DNA of 64,000 bases, from NCBI GenBank assembly GCA_977006965.1, contig OZ345354.1:1488001-1552000 (forward strand), written 5' to 3'. Below are positions 44,137-55,007 of this stretch, in pieces. A program made the translations under genes and the position numbers. The stretch is from Phymatolithon calcareum. Its lineage: Eukaryota; Rhodophyta; Florideophyceae; Hapalidiales. The number at the start of each line of letters is the position of its first letter. Positions within the stretch are counted from its first letter, which is position 1. The notes under the pieces are model-generated. The model had not been told where the DNA came from and made no database searches. It saw nothing but the letters and a program-made list of their open reading frames with translations.

Positions 44137-45624
44137 ATGCCCTCGGCGAAGTTCGCCGTCCCGCTAGCAATTGTGCTAACCCTATTTGCCGGCTGCCTCA
44201 TCCTCTTCGTTGGAGCAAACGGCGATACTCGAAAATGCACAGACGCGGACGCGGTCGACCACCATGCCAACCGACAGCTCAACGAGAAGTTGCTGGCGCT
44301 CACCAAGGACTCCACATTCTTCTCAATTTTCAGCGTAGCTCTCGACAAGAAATGTCCCTTTTGGGCCGACGACATGAAGTGTTCGATCCGTGAATGTTCC
44401 GTATGCAACTGCGCAGAAAATGAAATTCCTCCGGCCTGGCGACGACCTCCGCCTGCCGCGTCACGCGAGCCGTGTCCATCCAAGAAGGCAGCAAACACAC
44501 TTAATTTCGTGGACAGGTCTCTGCCAGATTTTCTTGTGAAGTGCAAGCAGCGTCAGTGGGAACGCGGCGCACATGAGTTTGTATGGACCGTGCAGGACAG
44601 GAAACAAGATACCCAATTTGTTGACCTTCGAAAAAATCCAGAGCAGGACACTGGATATACAGGACGACATGCCAATAGCGTTTGGGACGCCATTTACAAC
44701 GAGAATTGCTTCACCTTGGCAAAGACGTGCAAGAACGGTGCCTGTGGAGAAGACTCATGCAAAGAGGAACGTGTGCTGTACAGACTTCTTTCCGGCGTGC
44801 ATACGTCCATCACGGCGCACGTTGCGAAGCGGTTTTTACTTAGCAACGGCAAATGGGGCGAGAATCCGGCCATATACAAGTATCGTATTGCGAATGACCC
44901 CGAACGTGTGAAGAATCTGAACGTTGCGTTTGCACTTGTTGCACGAGCGGTGGCGAAGGCATCTTCAAAACTGCATCCGGATGTGTACAAATACGTCACC
45001 GGGGACGATGAGAACGACAAGTTCACCAGAACAGCATTGACAAGCGTACTGCAGAGCCCGCTGCTCGACCCGAATTGTCAGAAGCCAACTTTTGACGAGT
45101 CCGACATGTTTGTCGAAAGCACACGGCATAGATTGCCGGAATTCAGGGCCAAGTTTAGAAATATTAGCAAGATCATGGATTGCGTGGGATGCGAAAAATG
45201 TAGGCTTTGGGGGAAGTTGCAGTTCCTCGGACTTGGCACTGCATTGCGCATTCTGTTCGATGACACTGTGCCCAATTTGCAGCACAATGAAGTCATCGCA
45301 TTGATCAACTTTTTGCACAAGTTGTCGTCCAGCGTGCTTTGGGTTGACAAAATGGAAACACAGCAGCGCAAGACTGTCTCCACAAAGCTTGTCATGAATG
45401 TCATAGCTGCCGCTGTATTGGCGGCCATTTTATTCCGGAATGTGCTCTTAGCTTCGAAGAAGGCATCGGAACAAGCTATCCGGAATGCGGAAGATGAACT
45501 GCAGTCACCGGGATCGAAGATCGATCCGAAACATGATAGTAGTGGCGAAAAGAAAAAGTCCTCGTCACGCGCAACGCGCAAAAGAGCTCGTCATGTATCA
45601 GTTAGCCAGGAAAATGCAAATTAG
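44137..45624 (+). CDS. ERO1: ERO1, endoplasmic reticulum oxidoreductin
   Basis: A 495-residue protein from the ATG at 44137; an earlier in-frame start at 44083 would put a charged stretch ahead of the signal sequence. ERO1 passes electrons from protein disulfide isomerase to oxygen using FAD, in the ER lumen. Visible: signal/anchor sequence (residues ~6-27, LAIVLTLFAGCLILFVGA); shuttle cysteine pair C82-C87 (CSIREC); FAD-binding region GYTGRHANSVWDAIYNENCF (~173-192) and ERVLYRLLSGVHTSITAHVA (~211-230); active-site CVGCEKC (C349, C352, C355) followed by RLWGKLQFLGLGTALRILF. A second hydrophobic segment (~418-438) precedes a lysine-rich tail, suggesting membrane attachment. No introns and no lesions. 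Confidence 0.92.
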   Translation: MPSAKFAVPLAIVLTLFAGCLILFVGANGDTRKCTDADAVDHHANRQLNEKLLALTKDSTFFSIFSVALDKKCPFWADDMKCSIRECSVCNCAENEIPPAWRRPPPAASREPCPSKKAANTLNFVDRSLPDFLVKCKQRQWERGAHEFVWTVQDRKQDTQFVDLRKNPEQDTGYTGRHANSVWDAIYNENCFTLAKTCKNGACGEDSCKEERVLYRLLSGVHTSITAHVAKRFLLSNGKWGENPAIYKYRIANDPERVKNLNVAFALVARAVAKASSKLHPDVYKYVTGDDENDKFTRTALTSVLQSPLLDPNCQKPTFDESDMFVESTRHRLPEFRAKFRNISKIMDCVGCEKCRLWGKLQFLGLGTALRILFDDTVPNLQHNEVIALINFLHKLSSSVLWVDKMETQQRKTVSTKLVMNVIAAAVLAAILFRNVLLASKKASEQAIRNAEDELQSPGSKIDPKHDSSGEKKKSSSRATRKRARHVSVSQENAN

Positions 45625-45868
45625 AATAGCTTCTGCACAGCTTGTAAATGTCGCCCTTCGAACGACTGTCAAAGTAAGCATCCATTCTTTCCGTCGCCAC
45701 ACGCTTTTAAGTGTGGGTGTTATCCCGACGAACCGCAAACCGCAAAAGAAGCAGCTCTAGCAGTACTGTAATGCAGCCGTATACGATGCTCAGACCGAAA
45801 TATGATACCCGTGCAATTCTAAGCAGCCGAAAATTGTTCCCTAGTTATCATACAGTTTGGTTAATTTT

Positions 45869-46784
45869 CTGAAGAACAGAGCATATTAGAGGAAATTCAC
45901 TACATGGCCTCCAAAAATTGGTAAAATTCACTACATGGCCATCCCTAGCCAAATCTACTACTCATCTGTTACGAGTACGACGGCGCTCTGTAAGCATGTC
46001 GTCGTATTCTCTGCAACGCTCGAAAAACAACATTCCCGCACTAACCACTCCGAAATCATAGAAAAGAAGGAGCTCTTGCCATAGGTGGGCGACTTCGCTG
46101 GATCAAGCTTTGACGACGTTGTCAACGTCGTGATCTCCCACAACACGTCAATGGACAAGGCCCACCTCGTGGCGAAAAGCAACAAGTGTGCGAAGCGCTT
46201 TTGTACGCTTTTAGTCGCTTGGTGCAGCATCGGTATCGTTGGACCGGTGGAACAAGCACTAGTTCAGGGACGTGTAGATGTTGAAAACGTGGACCAAGCA
46301 GCATGGGGTCAATACCACGCGTGTAGCAGTCACTGGAGACCAGCTAGTGCAGGATGATTTGGTGCCGTTTGACCTTGTGGCTAGACCGGTCCGCAAGCGC
46401 AAGAAGCCCTACTTTCCGTCCGAAATGAGGGCCCGTCACTGCTCCTCGTGCGGAAACACTGGTCACTATTCGCAGACCTCCAGGAGACCCAATATCCACA
46501 ACGTCGTTGAGGCGAAACGAAAACACATCGACAAAGCGGCTCAGTCCATGATCATCGACCTTACCGTCTGCGATGATGGAGATGCTACTTGCGACGAGGA
46601 TCTAAAGCGTAGAGAGTAGCGCGCACAATAAATTTTACTGTCCCATAGATTGCTTTGACAAACGGATGAGTAGTAGTTTTGGCTAGAGTGAGTAATGATA
46701 GTACGCTTGACCTGGGGTGAGTAGTAGATTTGGCTAGAGATGGCCATGTAGTGAATTTCCTTGAACATATTCTGTTCTTGAGAC
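45869..46784. mobile_element. MULE-like element with long inverted ends
   Basis: The left end (45869-45962) and right end (46660-46784) are inverted copies of each other. They share aaattcactacatggcc and ctagccaaatctactactca, each repeated in the subterminal region. Similarity fades outward through agaacag. Long inverted ends and the enclosed zinc-knuckle fragment point to a Mutator-like element. Its exact tips and a 9-bp target duplication could not be fixed. Confidence 0.6.
46085..46620 (+). pseudogene. MULE transposase C-terminal remnant
   Basis: Two overlapping frames (46085-46357 and 46278-46619) join with one frame change near 46290-46310. The second contains RKRKKPYFPSEMR and a zinc knuckle CSSCGNTGHYSQT (the final Cys is replaced by Ser), as found at the C-terminus of Mutator-like transposases. 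The catalytic core is absent, so this is an internal-deletion derivative. Confidence 0.5.
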
Positions 46785-47639
46785 AATTGGCTTAACTATT
46801 GTATGTGCAAGATTAGATACCATGAGAATGATTGCATTTTGGCGTGCACAACCAAATTTGACCGTACACACCATGATGCTAACTAGTGCGCAGTGGAGAA
46901 AAATGAGTCGCCTGACCACCAGTGTTGCGCCATGTGTACAATAGACCAGTGTCGCCACTGCGTTAGCCGCTACAGACAATTCTTATGATGGGAAGTACCC
47001 CAGGAACTTTGAGATGAATCGATCGCTAGTACAGAAGAAAGAAACTGTCTAGAATCTGTGTCAGAACAGGACTTCACATACCAGTTCTAAAGTTGCTCAT
47101 GATAGCAGGACATGTCTTTCTTTAACTTTGTGCATGGGTATGGTAGCAAGTTATTTATTATCCCTGTTGCAGAAAGTATAATTTGTTGGACTGAAGGAGC
47201 GACTGCAAGGAAGGGTAGCGCTGCCGTGGTCCAGGTCTTTGCCTATTAACTAACTCGCATCCCTAACAGACGCGTAGAATATTTGGCCCCTGCGCCCCGC
47301 AAGCATGATTTCGTGTTCATCATCACCCCATCGCACAACTCCTCCTTGAAGAACAATGTTCGATGGATCCCTACTGCTGGAGACCATTCTCTGCATGGAA
47401 ATTGACATTGCAGTCTAAACTTGAGCTCCGACTGACACCAGACCACTTCCTATGTGCTTGGCCAAGTTTTGGCGATGCCATATTTTTACAGATCTCCCTG
47501 CTCTGCAATATAATTGCTTCCCTATGCCCTGTTCTGGTAATTCGCAAATTTGAATTTCGTAAAAGTTCTTGGTTAATCTGCAAACACGTACGATGATACA
47601 GCAATTTGTGCTTTACCAAATTTTTGCGTGTCAGTTGAT
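46785..47639. other. Spacer
   Basis: No gene supported. Its last part (about 47380 on) resembles sequence ahead of the other ELL-like copies (near 51290-51430 and 58150-58230), so it belongs to the repeated unit of the array. Confidence 0.4.
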
Positions 47640-48065
47640 GTGCAAAATTTACTGACCTCTCTTTCTCCTGCACTCATTCCCTGTTCTGCTCTGCATTTAA
47701 AACTATGCCCTTCTCGGGCACTGCGTGAATTTAAATCCTCTCAACTGGGAGCACAAATTGTGCTGCACAATAGCCACTCAATGCGAGTCTTGAATCTCGG
47801 TCGCAAACTCATGTCAGCAAGCGTTAGACATGCAATGAACATTCCGTGTAGGACATGGAGATCATTTCTGAGGCCAGCCTCCAGCTGTGCACTGCCCCGT
47901 TTAAGCCCCATGATACACCGACTTCACTTTTCCCAAGCTCTTTCCCCATTCAACTCAGTCACCGCTCTTCTTCGTCAACCAACTGCCCTTCGTTCCTACG
48001 GATTCATCTCCACCTTCCTACACATTCTCTTCCTCTTCCTTTCGTCCTCACTCGCTTGCTCTACC
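47640..48065 (+). promoter_or_regulatory. Conserved promoter/leader of ELL-like copy 1
   Basis: This region recurs ahead of copy 2 (about 51440-51842) and copy 4 (58400-58730) with scattered changes, including the blocks cactcattcc, gggcactgcgtgaattt and gtcagcaagcgtt. The TATA-like box of the other copies (tatttaaa) appears here as gtttaag, near 47901. The start codon context ctaccatggc at 48066 is favourable. Confidence 0.5.
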
Positions 48066-49991
48066 ATGGCCGCTCCCAATTTCGGGGCAGTCACGTATAG
48101 GCGGCAGAACCCATTGCCCGACGGAGTAGAGTTACGGTTGCCGCCGCGCACAACGGATGAAGAAACTGAGAACCCGTCGTTCATGTTCCCATTATCCATT
48201 CAATCATTGGCCGGGGCCATTAACCGTGCTTTCGAAAACGGTGGCAGCGATGATCTCTGTCACATTACCTACAATGACGAAGGCTACGAGGCTGGTCAGG
48301 TCGACATAGACGGTCGAGCAAGAAAATTCGCAAACGCAACACAGCCTCCGACCGATTATTACACCGTTTACGAAGGCAAGATTCTATACTTGAGCAGCTC
48401 CTCCATCAACACTATACCAAAAAAGCGCTCCAGCGAGAGTGCTGCGGAACCTGAACGGAAGCGGGTACGCACCACCGCCGCATCCCCCTCACATCCGCAC
48501 TTTCCGCATCGCTCACTTCAAAAATCACATCGAACGTGGCCCGCCAATGCGCCATCTCCTTCGCTACGGCCAAGTTCGCTTACGCGGGGCTTCAGTTCAT
48601 GGAGAAGGTTGAATCCGCCTCGTCTTCTGCCGAGAGCTGAACAAATCACAGGTCACTCGCAATCGCACCCTCCGGTGTCCCCCGATCTCAACAGGTGTGA
48701 AATCGAAAGTTCTCGTGCTAAACAAAAACAAATGGCGACATTGCCCCGTCCGAATGGGAAACGTCCGAGGCTCCCGGAGTCTTCAGATCCAAAATTCTCC
48801 CCCATTGCCGACCTCCCAGCCCAAAAGTACGAGAGAAAGAGATCCCGCTCTCCATCAAACCGTCAACACTTCAGAAAAGCCTCCAAAGATTTGGATGCGG
48901 TTACTCCGATATCCGCGAAACAGGATGACAAGAAACAGCCCCGTCTAGGATCGCGCCCTTCCTCTTCGGCGGTCGCAGAGACTCAATTTCGCGAGCCAGC
49001 TTCACGACGAAACCTACCACCGACGATGCACCGGTCACGCCCTGCTCAGAAGACCGCATCGGAGTTAGACCTGCGGAAGCGGAAAACCACGTCGGGAACA
49101 AGACCAAATGCAAGGTCATCCACGTCTCCCCGGGAGCCATTGAAGCCTATACTCCGTTCGCGTCCTGCCCCAAACGCGGTTTCAGATCTCGGGGTGAAGA
49201 AACCGATATTTCTGGAACCTTCGTCCAAAGCGAAGTCGCCCAATTCACAAAGAAGTCCTTCAAGGCCGATGCTCCGGTCGCGCCCTGCTCCAAAGACGAC
49301 ATCAGAGCTAGGTTCGCAGAAGCGGGGGTCGAGGGCACGAGCATCACAGAATCCAGGTTCATCCACGTCGCACGGGAATCTGTTGAAGCCGATACTCCGG
49401 TCGCGCCCAGCCCCGAGCGCGACTCGAGAGACAGACGAGCGGAAGCCGAACTCTCGTGCTGTTTCATTCACGACAGTCGATGCATCAAAGAACCCGTCGA
49501 GACCAATGCTCCGGTCCCATCCAGCCACGAACACGACAGCAGAAGTACAGCAGCACAATTCGACGTCACCAGGAAACCGGGCAAAGGAAAATCAGCTCAC
49601 TCTTCGCACTGTTTCCAAAAGGAGCAGTGAGCGGGTGATTGAAGAAGCACTAAAAGAATTTGACGACACGGTGCAGAGGACGGATCCAATTCGAACGAAT
49701 GAGGAAGAGAATGCAGTGAGGAACTATTGGGAACCATTGCATGCCCTCTACACAGAAGTGAACAATAGATTGGAGCGGATGGTTAGTGAAGTTGAAGAAC
49801 TGGGGAAAAGCCATGAGAAGACGGTCGATAGAGCCATGAAGCGGAAGTTGGAGAAGGATATTATGGCTCTGACCAACAAGAACTCGCAGGCGCACAAGCT
49901 GTATGTGAAGTACCTTCCAGTGCTGCACAAAGAGGTGAAGAAGACGGTGGAGCGGCTTGAAGAGTGGATCGAATTTGAGAGCTCCGACTAA
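48066..49991 (+). CDS. ELL-like protein, copy 1 (intact, 641 residues)
   Basis: Start ATG at 48066, supported because copy 2 begins with the same MAAPNF. Residues 1-115 form a conserved N-terminal domain (DDLCHITYN, RKFANATQPPTDYYT). A basic, proline/serine-rich middle contains about five repeats of ~38 residues built on (P/R)xLRSRPAPxxxxExxxRK (~310-505). The last ~110 residues are helical (WEPLHALYTEVNNRLERMV, HKEVKKTVERLEEWIEF), with the spacing of the occludin/ELL C-terminal domain. ELL is an RNA polymerase II elongation factor of the nucleus. The assignment rests on pattern resemblance and could be wrong. This is the only undamaged copy of the array. Confidence 0.55.
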   Translation: MAAPNFGAVTYRRQNPLPDGVELRLPPRTTDEETENPSFMFPLSIQSLAGAINRAFENGGSDDLCHITYNDEGYEAGQVDIDGRARKFANATQPPTDYYTVYEGKILYLSSSSINTIPKKRSSESAAEPERKRVRTTAASPSHPHFPHRSLQKSHRTWPANAPSPSLRPSSLTRGFSSWRRLNPPRLLPRAEQITGHSQSHPPVSPDLNRCEIESSRAKQKQMATLPRPNGKRPRLPESSDPKFSPIADLPAQKYERKRSRSPSNRQHFRKASKDLDAVTPISAKQDDKKQPRLGSRPSSSAVAETQFREPASRRNLPPTMHRSRPAQKTASELDLRKRKTTSGTRPNARSSTSPREPLKPILRSRPAPNAVSDLGVKKPIFLEPSSKAKSPNSQRSPSRPMLRSRPAPKTTSELGSQKRGSRARASQNPGSSTSHGNLLKPILRSRPAPSATRETDERKPNSRAVSFTTVDASKNPSRPMLRSHPATNTTAEVQQHNSTSPGNRAKENQLTLRTVSKRSSERVIEEALKEFDDTVQRTDPIRTNEEENAVRNYWEPLHALYTEVNNRLERMVSEVEELGKSHEKTVDRAMKRKLEKDIMALTNKNSQAHKLYVKYLPVLHKEVKKTVERLEEWIEFESSD

Positions 49992-50204
49992 TGAGCTGCT
50001 TTATGTAGCTTGTCCGGCTTTGCGATCGCCAGTGGCAAATCTGCTTCCTGGGCACAAATGCCGAAAAGTTGCTCCTTCAGCTGCAGTTCGTCACAGAAGC
50101 GAGAGTTAGAGCGAATATAATTTCTCCAACGCCACTTTGTGAATATATTGTCTGGAGTGCGCCTGCTCTTCCCGAGGCTGACCGCGATGGTGAAAAGAGG
50201 CACA

Positions 50205-51095
50205 AAGCGCTCTTAGTAACAGATTCAGAACCACTCGGACTCGCGGAACTGGTAACGGACGAGAACACATTCTCCGCTACTCCATTATGTCGAAATAATT
50301 AGCACGAGTCTTCACTTGGGAACGGCCATCACCGATGGTTGGTCGTTTACGGCGCCCACCACCGCACGACACAAGTTCAGTTCAACGTTCACACAAAGGA
50401 ATCGAACCGTTATTTAATGTTACTCGAGACGAGAAGACATGTTAGTGCACGTTACTTCACAGCCACTTCGCCCTTACGGCTCCACCCTAAGTGTTCATAA
50501 TAATAATGTTTATTCCCCTATGGGGCTAGCAAGCAGTGATTCTATTTTTACTTCATCTTAGAATACGGCAGGACGTTAATCCTGCTTGCTAATTGTAAGC
50601 ACGCTTCTTCTCTGCCTGTCGCTCGTCTGAGTGCTCATGCACGTTTGTGTTTCTAGACTTGCCAAACGATATGTTCTACTAGAATCAACCGGCAACTCGC
50701 AACGCACTTCAAACCGGTCTACATACCCCTGTCACTACAATACACTCTTATAGTCGTTAGTCGTTAGTACACCCTTTACACTTAGGGTGCAGAATCTAGG
50801 CTTGCGAAAACTCAAGCGAGACAATCAAACAAAGTATCTTGTACACACTTCTTCACCTCCGATGCGGCTCGATTGTTCGACGCCATCATCGCACAGAGGA
50901 CCTCATCGTGTTCTAAGTTTGAAAGGCAATCAACACATCACCCATAATCTCTTGAAGTATCGTTATCGGACGCGCAGCCTCACCCTCCCCATTTCGCCGG
51001 TACTTACAAGCGAATGTGAAGTGTTTACGACACTCATACGGCAAATGGGTCTTCTTCCTACATTTGTCCTCCTGTGTTCAAGCAGCACATAAAAT
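50205..51095. repeat. 3' module, copy A (~0.89 kb)
   Basis: Almost base-for-base identical to 56180-57070, and its start to 63836-64000, which the window end cuts. Between the gene and this block the copies are clearly more diverged, so identity rises abruptly near ctcttagtaacagattcag. It encodes nothing convincing. It contains aataataatgtttattcccc (near 50501), which on the minus strand reads as a typical 3' tail of a non-LTR retrotransposon ending in aataaacattattatta. Confidence 0.8.
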
Positions 51096-51105
51096 TGCTC
51101 TTGCG

Positions 51106-51209
51106 GTTGTTTGTTTGTTTGTTTATTGCAGGTTATTCGAATTACACAAAGTGTACATTATTCAACATCTAGGGGTCCTCTAAATGTTCCTGATATGGAT
51201 CCATTCCTG
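51106..51209 (-). mobile_element. Short non-LTR retrotransposon tail
   Basis: On the minus strand this fragment ends aataaacaaacaaacaaac, a retrotransposon-like tail. The paralogous position at about 57083 lacks the ~105 bp and reads directly from gctcttg(t)ggttg into tagaacgaacaa, so the fragment is an insertion here (or a precise loss there). Heavily 5'-truncated. Confidence 0.6.
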
Positions 51210-51678
51210 TAGAACGAACAAGTTGATGTATTTTGCTGCTACAGAAGATGAGATTGCGAACATGAGCTTGGCAAAATTCACTGGCATCAGGTGACGTCGT
51301 GCTTCTGCAGAGCTCCTTCTTCTGTGCTACATTGGACTCCCTATGATATGCCCAGATCTCACGTGAATTTGAATCTCGAGGAAGTTCTTGGTCAATCTGA
51401 AAACACGTACGATGAGATCGCAAGTTAACGTTGACCAAATTTTAAGTGTCTCTTTCTCCTCCACTCATTCCTTGTTTTGCACTGCACTTTCTTCACTATG
51501 CCCTGCTCGAGCACTACGTGAATTTCAATCCTCTCAACTGCGAATACTATGGCCACTTATTGCGAGTCCTCATTCTCGGTCGCAAACACCTGTCAGCAAG
51601 TGCTGGACATGCAACGAAGATTGCGTGTAGCAAAGGCACATCTTCTGTGAGATCGGCCTCCAGCCGAGCACTGCTCCC

Positions 51679-51686
51679 TATTTAAA
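51679..51686 (+). promoter_or_regulatory. TATA-like box of ELL-like copy 2
   Basis: tatttaaa, about 160 bp ahead of the start codon at 51843, and conserved at the same place in copy 4 (58639-58646). Confidence 0.45.
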
Positions 51687-51842
51687 CCCCAGGATACACC
51701 GATTTCACCTTCCGCCAGCTCTTTCCTCACACAACTCAGTCACCGCGATTCTTCGTCAGCCATCTGCTCTGCGTTCCCACGGATTCATCTCAAACGCTCT
51801 CCTCCTCCTCCTCTTCCTTCGTCCTCAATCACGTCTTCTAAG

Positions 51843-52577
51843 ATGGCGGCTCCCAATTTCGAGGCCGTCACAAAGAGCCGATCGAACCCATTGCCCGACG
51901 GTGTGGAGTTACGGCTTCCGGGTCGCACATCGGATGATGGTACAGAGGACGGGAAGTTCCGGTTTCCACTACCCATTCATAGACTCGTCGGTCCCATTAA
52001 CCGCGCTTTAGCAAATGGCGGAAGTGATGACCTCTGTCACATTACATACGACCCAGGCCACGAGGACGGTGAGATCGAAATCAACGGTGAAACAAGAAAG
52101 TTCGAAAACGCAACCCAGCCCCCGACCAACTTGTACACTATGGACAATGATCGCATCCAATTCTGGGGCACCTCCAGTACCTCTCCTCCCCGCTTATACG
52201 AGACTATCACGAACCCGAATAAGGGCGCCAGCGAAGGTATTTCGGAGCGCGAGAGGATGAGGGTACGTACCACCGCCATCGCCGCATCCGCTTCGCAGCC
52301 ACGCTCATCGCATCGTGCATCGCCGCACAATACGCCACCTCCCAAGGAAACCGTCAAGTCATCGAGGAGGTTGAGTCCGAATCGTGCTGTAGCCAGAGGA
52401 GCCCCGCGACCTACGAGAGAGGTAGAAGAGCGGAAACCGAACTCCCAACGTGCTTCATCCATGGCATCTGCAGCGCCGAGAGATAAGCCGAGACCAATTC
52501 TGTGATCGCGTCCAGCCCCGCAACCTACTTCAGAGTTAGACAAGCGGAAGCCGAATCCCGTCGCGCTTCATCTACGG
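51843..52577 (+). pseudogene. ELL-like copy 2, 5' part
   Basis: Starts ATG 51843 with the same N-terminal domain as copy 1 (DDLCHITYD, RKFENATQPPTNLYT). A TGA at 52503-52505 replaces the CGA expected in the repeat motif LRSRPAP. A one-base loss follows near 52552. The frame then runs into a non-LTR retrotransposon at 52578. Product if made: 220 residues, with the N-terminal domain but no C-terminal domain. Confidence 0.7.
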
Positions 52578-54994
52578 GGGGGGGGGAAATTGTAGATTTT
52601 TATTTTAGAAGCCCTCAGCGCCGGTATTCACCAACACCAGAGCAGCTTCCCGTTCATACTGCCATCTCATTACCCGATCAGATAACATTACAGTATCATT
52701 TCTTCTAACATATGGATTTCCAAAGCTAAAAGTTTGTCAATCGCCGTTTTCGTCCCTTTTTCCCAAGATTCTTGTGCTCTTGGACTTGTTAAATTTCGTT
52801 GTAGAGTTTTCAGATTCTCTTCCGCGACCTCGTTGAAATGTTCAATGTACGACTCTGCTCTTCGTGGTGGGAAGCGGCCAAAGAACCACTTGACTGCTAG
52901 GAGTCGGTGTTTCCTGGATCGAGTTTGTAGCACAGGGCTTACTTTCTCCTTAGTATCGACGGCAATTTTTCTCTCTTTTTCTTCTTCCTTTTCAATCCAT
53001 TCCTGTCGTCGGCGGTGGCTCTCGTGTTTGTGGGTCACCAGCCCTCGTACGGCTCGCTCGGTACTGCCTCTTAGGAGCTCATGCTCCTGCAGATAGCGGA
53101 TATCCCTCTCTGCTTGCTGTATGTCCCCTTCTTTTCCTGCGTAATTTGCTTCCTTCTCGATTTCGTCCTTCCCTCGTATAAGCCTCTGTGCGAAGTGCTC
53201 TCCGAGTTGCGCTCTTCTTATCTTTGGTGGAGTAATTCTGCAGAGGGCTCGCATTCGGGCGTGCAATCGTTTCGCGTAGTTACCGAAGGCAACAGAGTAG
53301 AACAGACCATCCGCTTGGTTAATCTGCGCTTCGACTGAGTTTGTCCATGGTGTGAGGTGTATCGCGTACTCCCATCTGCATTGCACAAGAGCCTTGTACA
53401 TTGCTATGTTCTTGGTAGTAGCTAGTCCTTGCGCTTGGACTCCCAGGTCTTTTAGTCCCATGATGATTCCCTTCGCCGCGTTGATGCGCTTTAGTGTTGC
53501 GTCGTGGGTTACTCCCGTGTTGTCGATCGTGGTTCCCAGGTATTCCAGTAGGCGGGTTTCGTGGAGCTCCTGACCTGAGAGCCGGAACTTACGTCTGAAT
53601 AATCCAGGATAGATAAGCACTTCGCTTTTTCCTTTCTTAGTGTTCCATGTCATTCCATTTTCTGTGGCCCAGCTCGTCGCCGTATCCAAAAGCCATTGCA
53701 TACCATCGGAATTGGCGACTTGGAGCTGCACGTCGTCCGCGAAAAGTATCGCGGGGGTGCTTCGACATATGTCGCGGTGCTTTTTCCATTGCTAACGCGA
53801 ATGTGTCCATGAACAAGAAGTACAAGCAGGGGCTCAGGGGCGATCCTTGGGGGACTCCGCGGTCAATAAGGAGCCACTTCTTTTCCTCGTCTCCGGCCGT
53901 TGTAATCCAGGATGGTTTGAGCAGGTATCTGACCATCTGCGCTAAGTCTGCGGGTAGGCATTTGTCCACACGCTTCTGGAGTATGTCCCTAGGAACCCGA
54001 TCGTAAGCCGCCGAGAGATGGAGAACGGCTACAAAGCGGTGTCCCTTCTTCATTCTGCTCGTGGACCTTAGTATCGCGAGCTCTGTCCCCTTATTTCTTT
54101 GGAATCCTAATTGGAAGTGGTGAAACTTGTACCGGCTGCGTATCGCCGAGTCCATGGCAGCGTCAATTATTTTCCGCACTTGGCTTAGGAACGATATCGG
54201 TCTGTAGTTCCCAGCTTCGTGTGTCACTCCTTTCTTGTAAATCGGAATCAGCGTCGCTCTTCGCCAAGCCGTCGGGATGCATTTCAGCTTGCCGTACATC
54301 TCCCATAGGGACACAATCAGGTTCCCGCTCATTTCTGGATTTGCTTGGAGCATGTCAACTCCGATCCTGTCAGGCCCAAGTGCTTTTCCTCGTGGTGCTC
54401 GCCGGACTGCACTTTTGATCCCTTCCCGAAGTGTCTTTGACACTGTGAAATGACTTAGGGTAGGGTTCCAGGCTTTCTCTGCTTTGCATACATTGGCAAT
54501 ATGGGCTGTGAACATGTGGGGGCGCACGGGAGCCCCTAGCGCTCGATTAATCCCTCTTCGTTTCCGCTTACATCTTAAGATTTTGCTCAGCGTCTCCATG
54601 GCTTTGCGGGGCGACTGATCTTCAACATCATCGATGTATTTGGTATACTGCCCGGTTTTCGCCTTTCGTATTGCTGCGCGCATTTCGTTTCGGAACTTCT
54701 TGTATGTTTTCCAGTCCTCCGTTCTCATCGTTTTCTTGGCTTTCCGGTACAGGCGGGTTCTCTCTTTTGCCATTCGGTCCAGATTTCGCGTCCAGAATGG
54801 TTTAAAGCGTGGCGGTCGGCGGTGCTTGTTTGTCCACGGTTTGGTTACGAGCCGCTGGAATTTCTCGTACCACTTGTCCAACCCCTTCTTGTGGCGGCAG
54901 CATCGTAGTTCCCCTAACATGCTGGGCCCCCATTTTTCCATCGCTTTGGCCGCGCTTTCTGATCTCTTCTCGATCTTTCTCACGGTCGCTGAGA
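52578..54994 (-). mobile_element. 5'-truncated non-LTR retrotransposon (LINE) 1
   Basis: The same 13 bases, gcttcatctacgg, lie on both sides (52565-52577 and 54995-55007). On the minus strand the element ends with taaaataaaaatctacaattt then a run of C (seen as the 11-G run 52576-52586). It encodes a reverse transcriptase. The 5' part with the endonuclease is missing. Insertion is into an ELL-like gene region. Confidence 0.75.
52688..54994 (-). pseudogene. LINE reverse transcriptase
   Basis: The N-terminal part (to ~53640) carries a basic leader, GNYRPISFLSQVRKIID, the motif-A-like VLHLSAAYDRV and motif B RGVPQGSPLSP. The catalytic box LFADDVQLQV lies in a different frame; the change maps to the G-run at 53753-53757, where one extra base accounts for it. 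Downstream (53731-52688) are the thumb and a charged C-terminal domain (RDIRYLQEHELLRGSTER). In motif A the position usually held by the first catalytic Asp is His. Both lesions make the enzyme inactive. Family level (Jockey/CR1-like or other) is not resolved. Confidence 0.75.
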
Positions 54995-55007
54995 GCTTCA
55001 TCTACGG

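Noticed and set aside
49046-49558. 170-residue minus-strand frame with regular repeats
   Set aside because: It is the antisense shadow of the LRSRPAP repeats in ELL-like copy 1.
50787-51092. 101-residue frame identical in two modules (also 56762-57067)
   Set aside because: The modules are near-identical as DNA throughout, so protein identity is not evidence of selection. Composition is unremarkable and no domain is seen.
51105-51128. Simple (ttgt)n repeat as a stand-alone microsatellite
   Set aside because: Comparison with the paralogous module shows that it is the tail of a retrotransposon fragment, so it is annotated as such.
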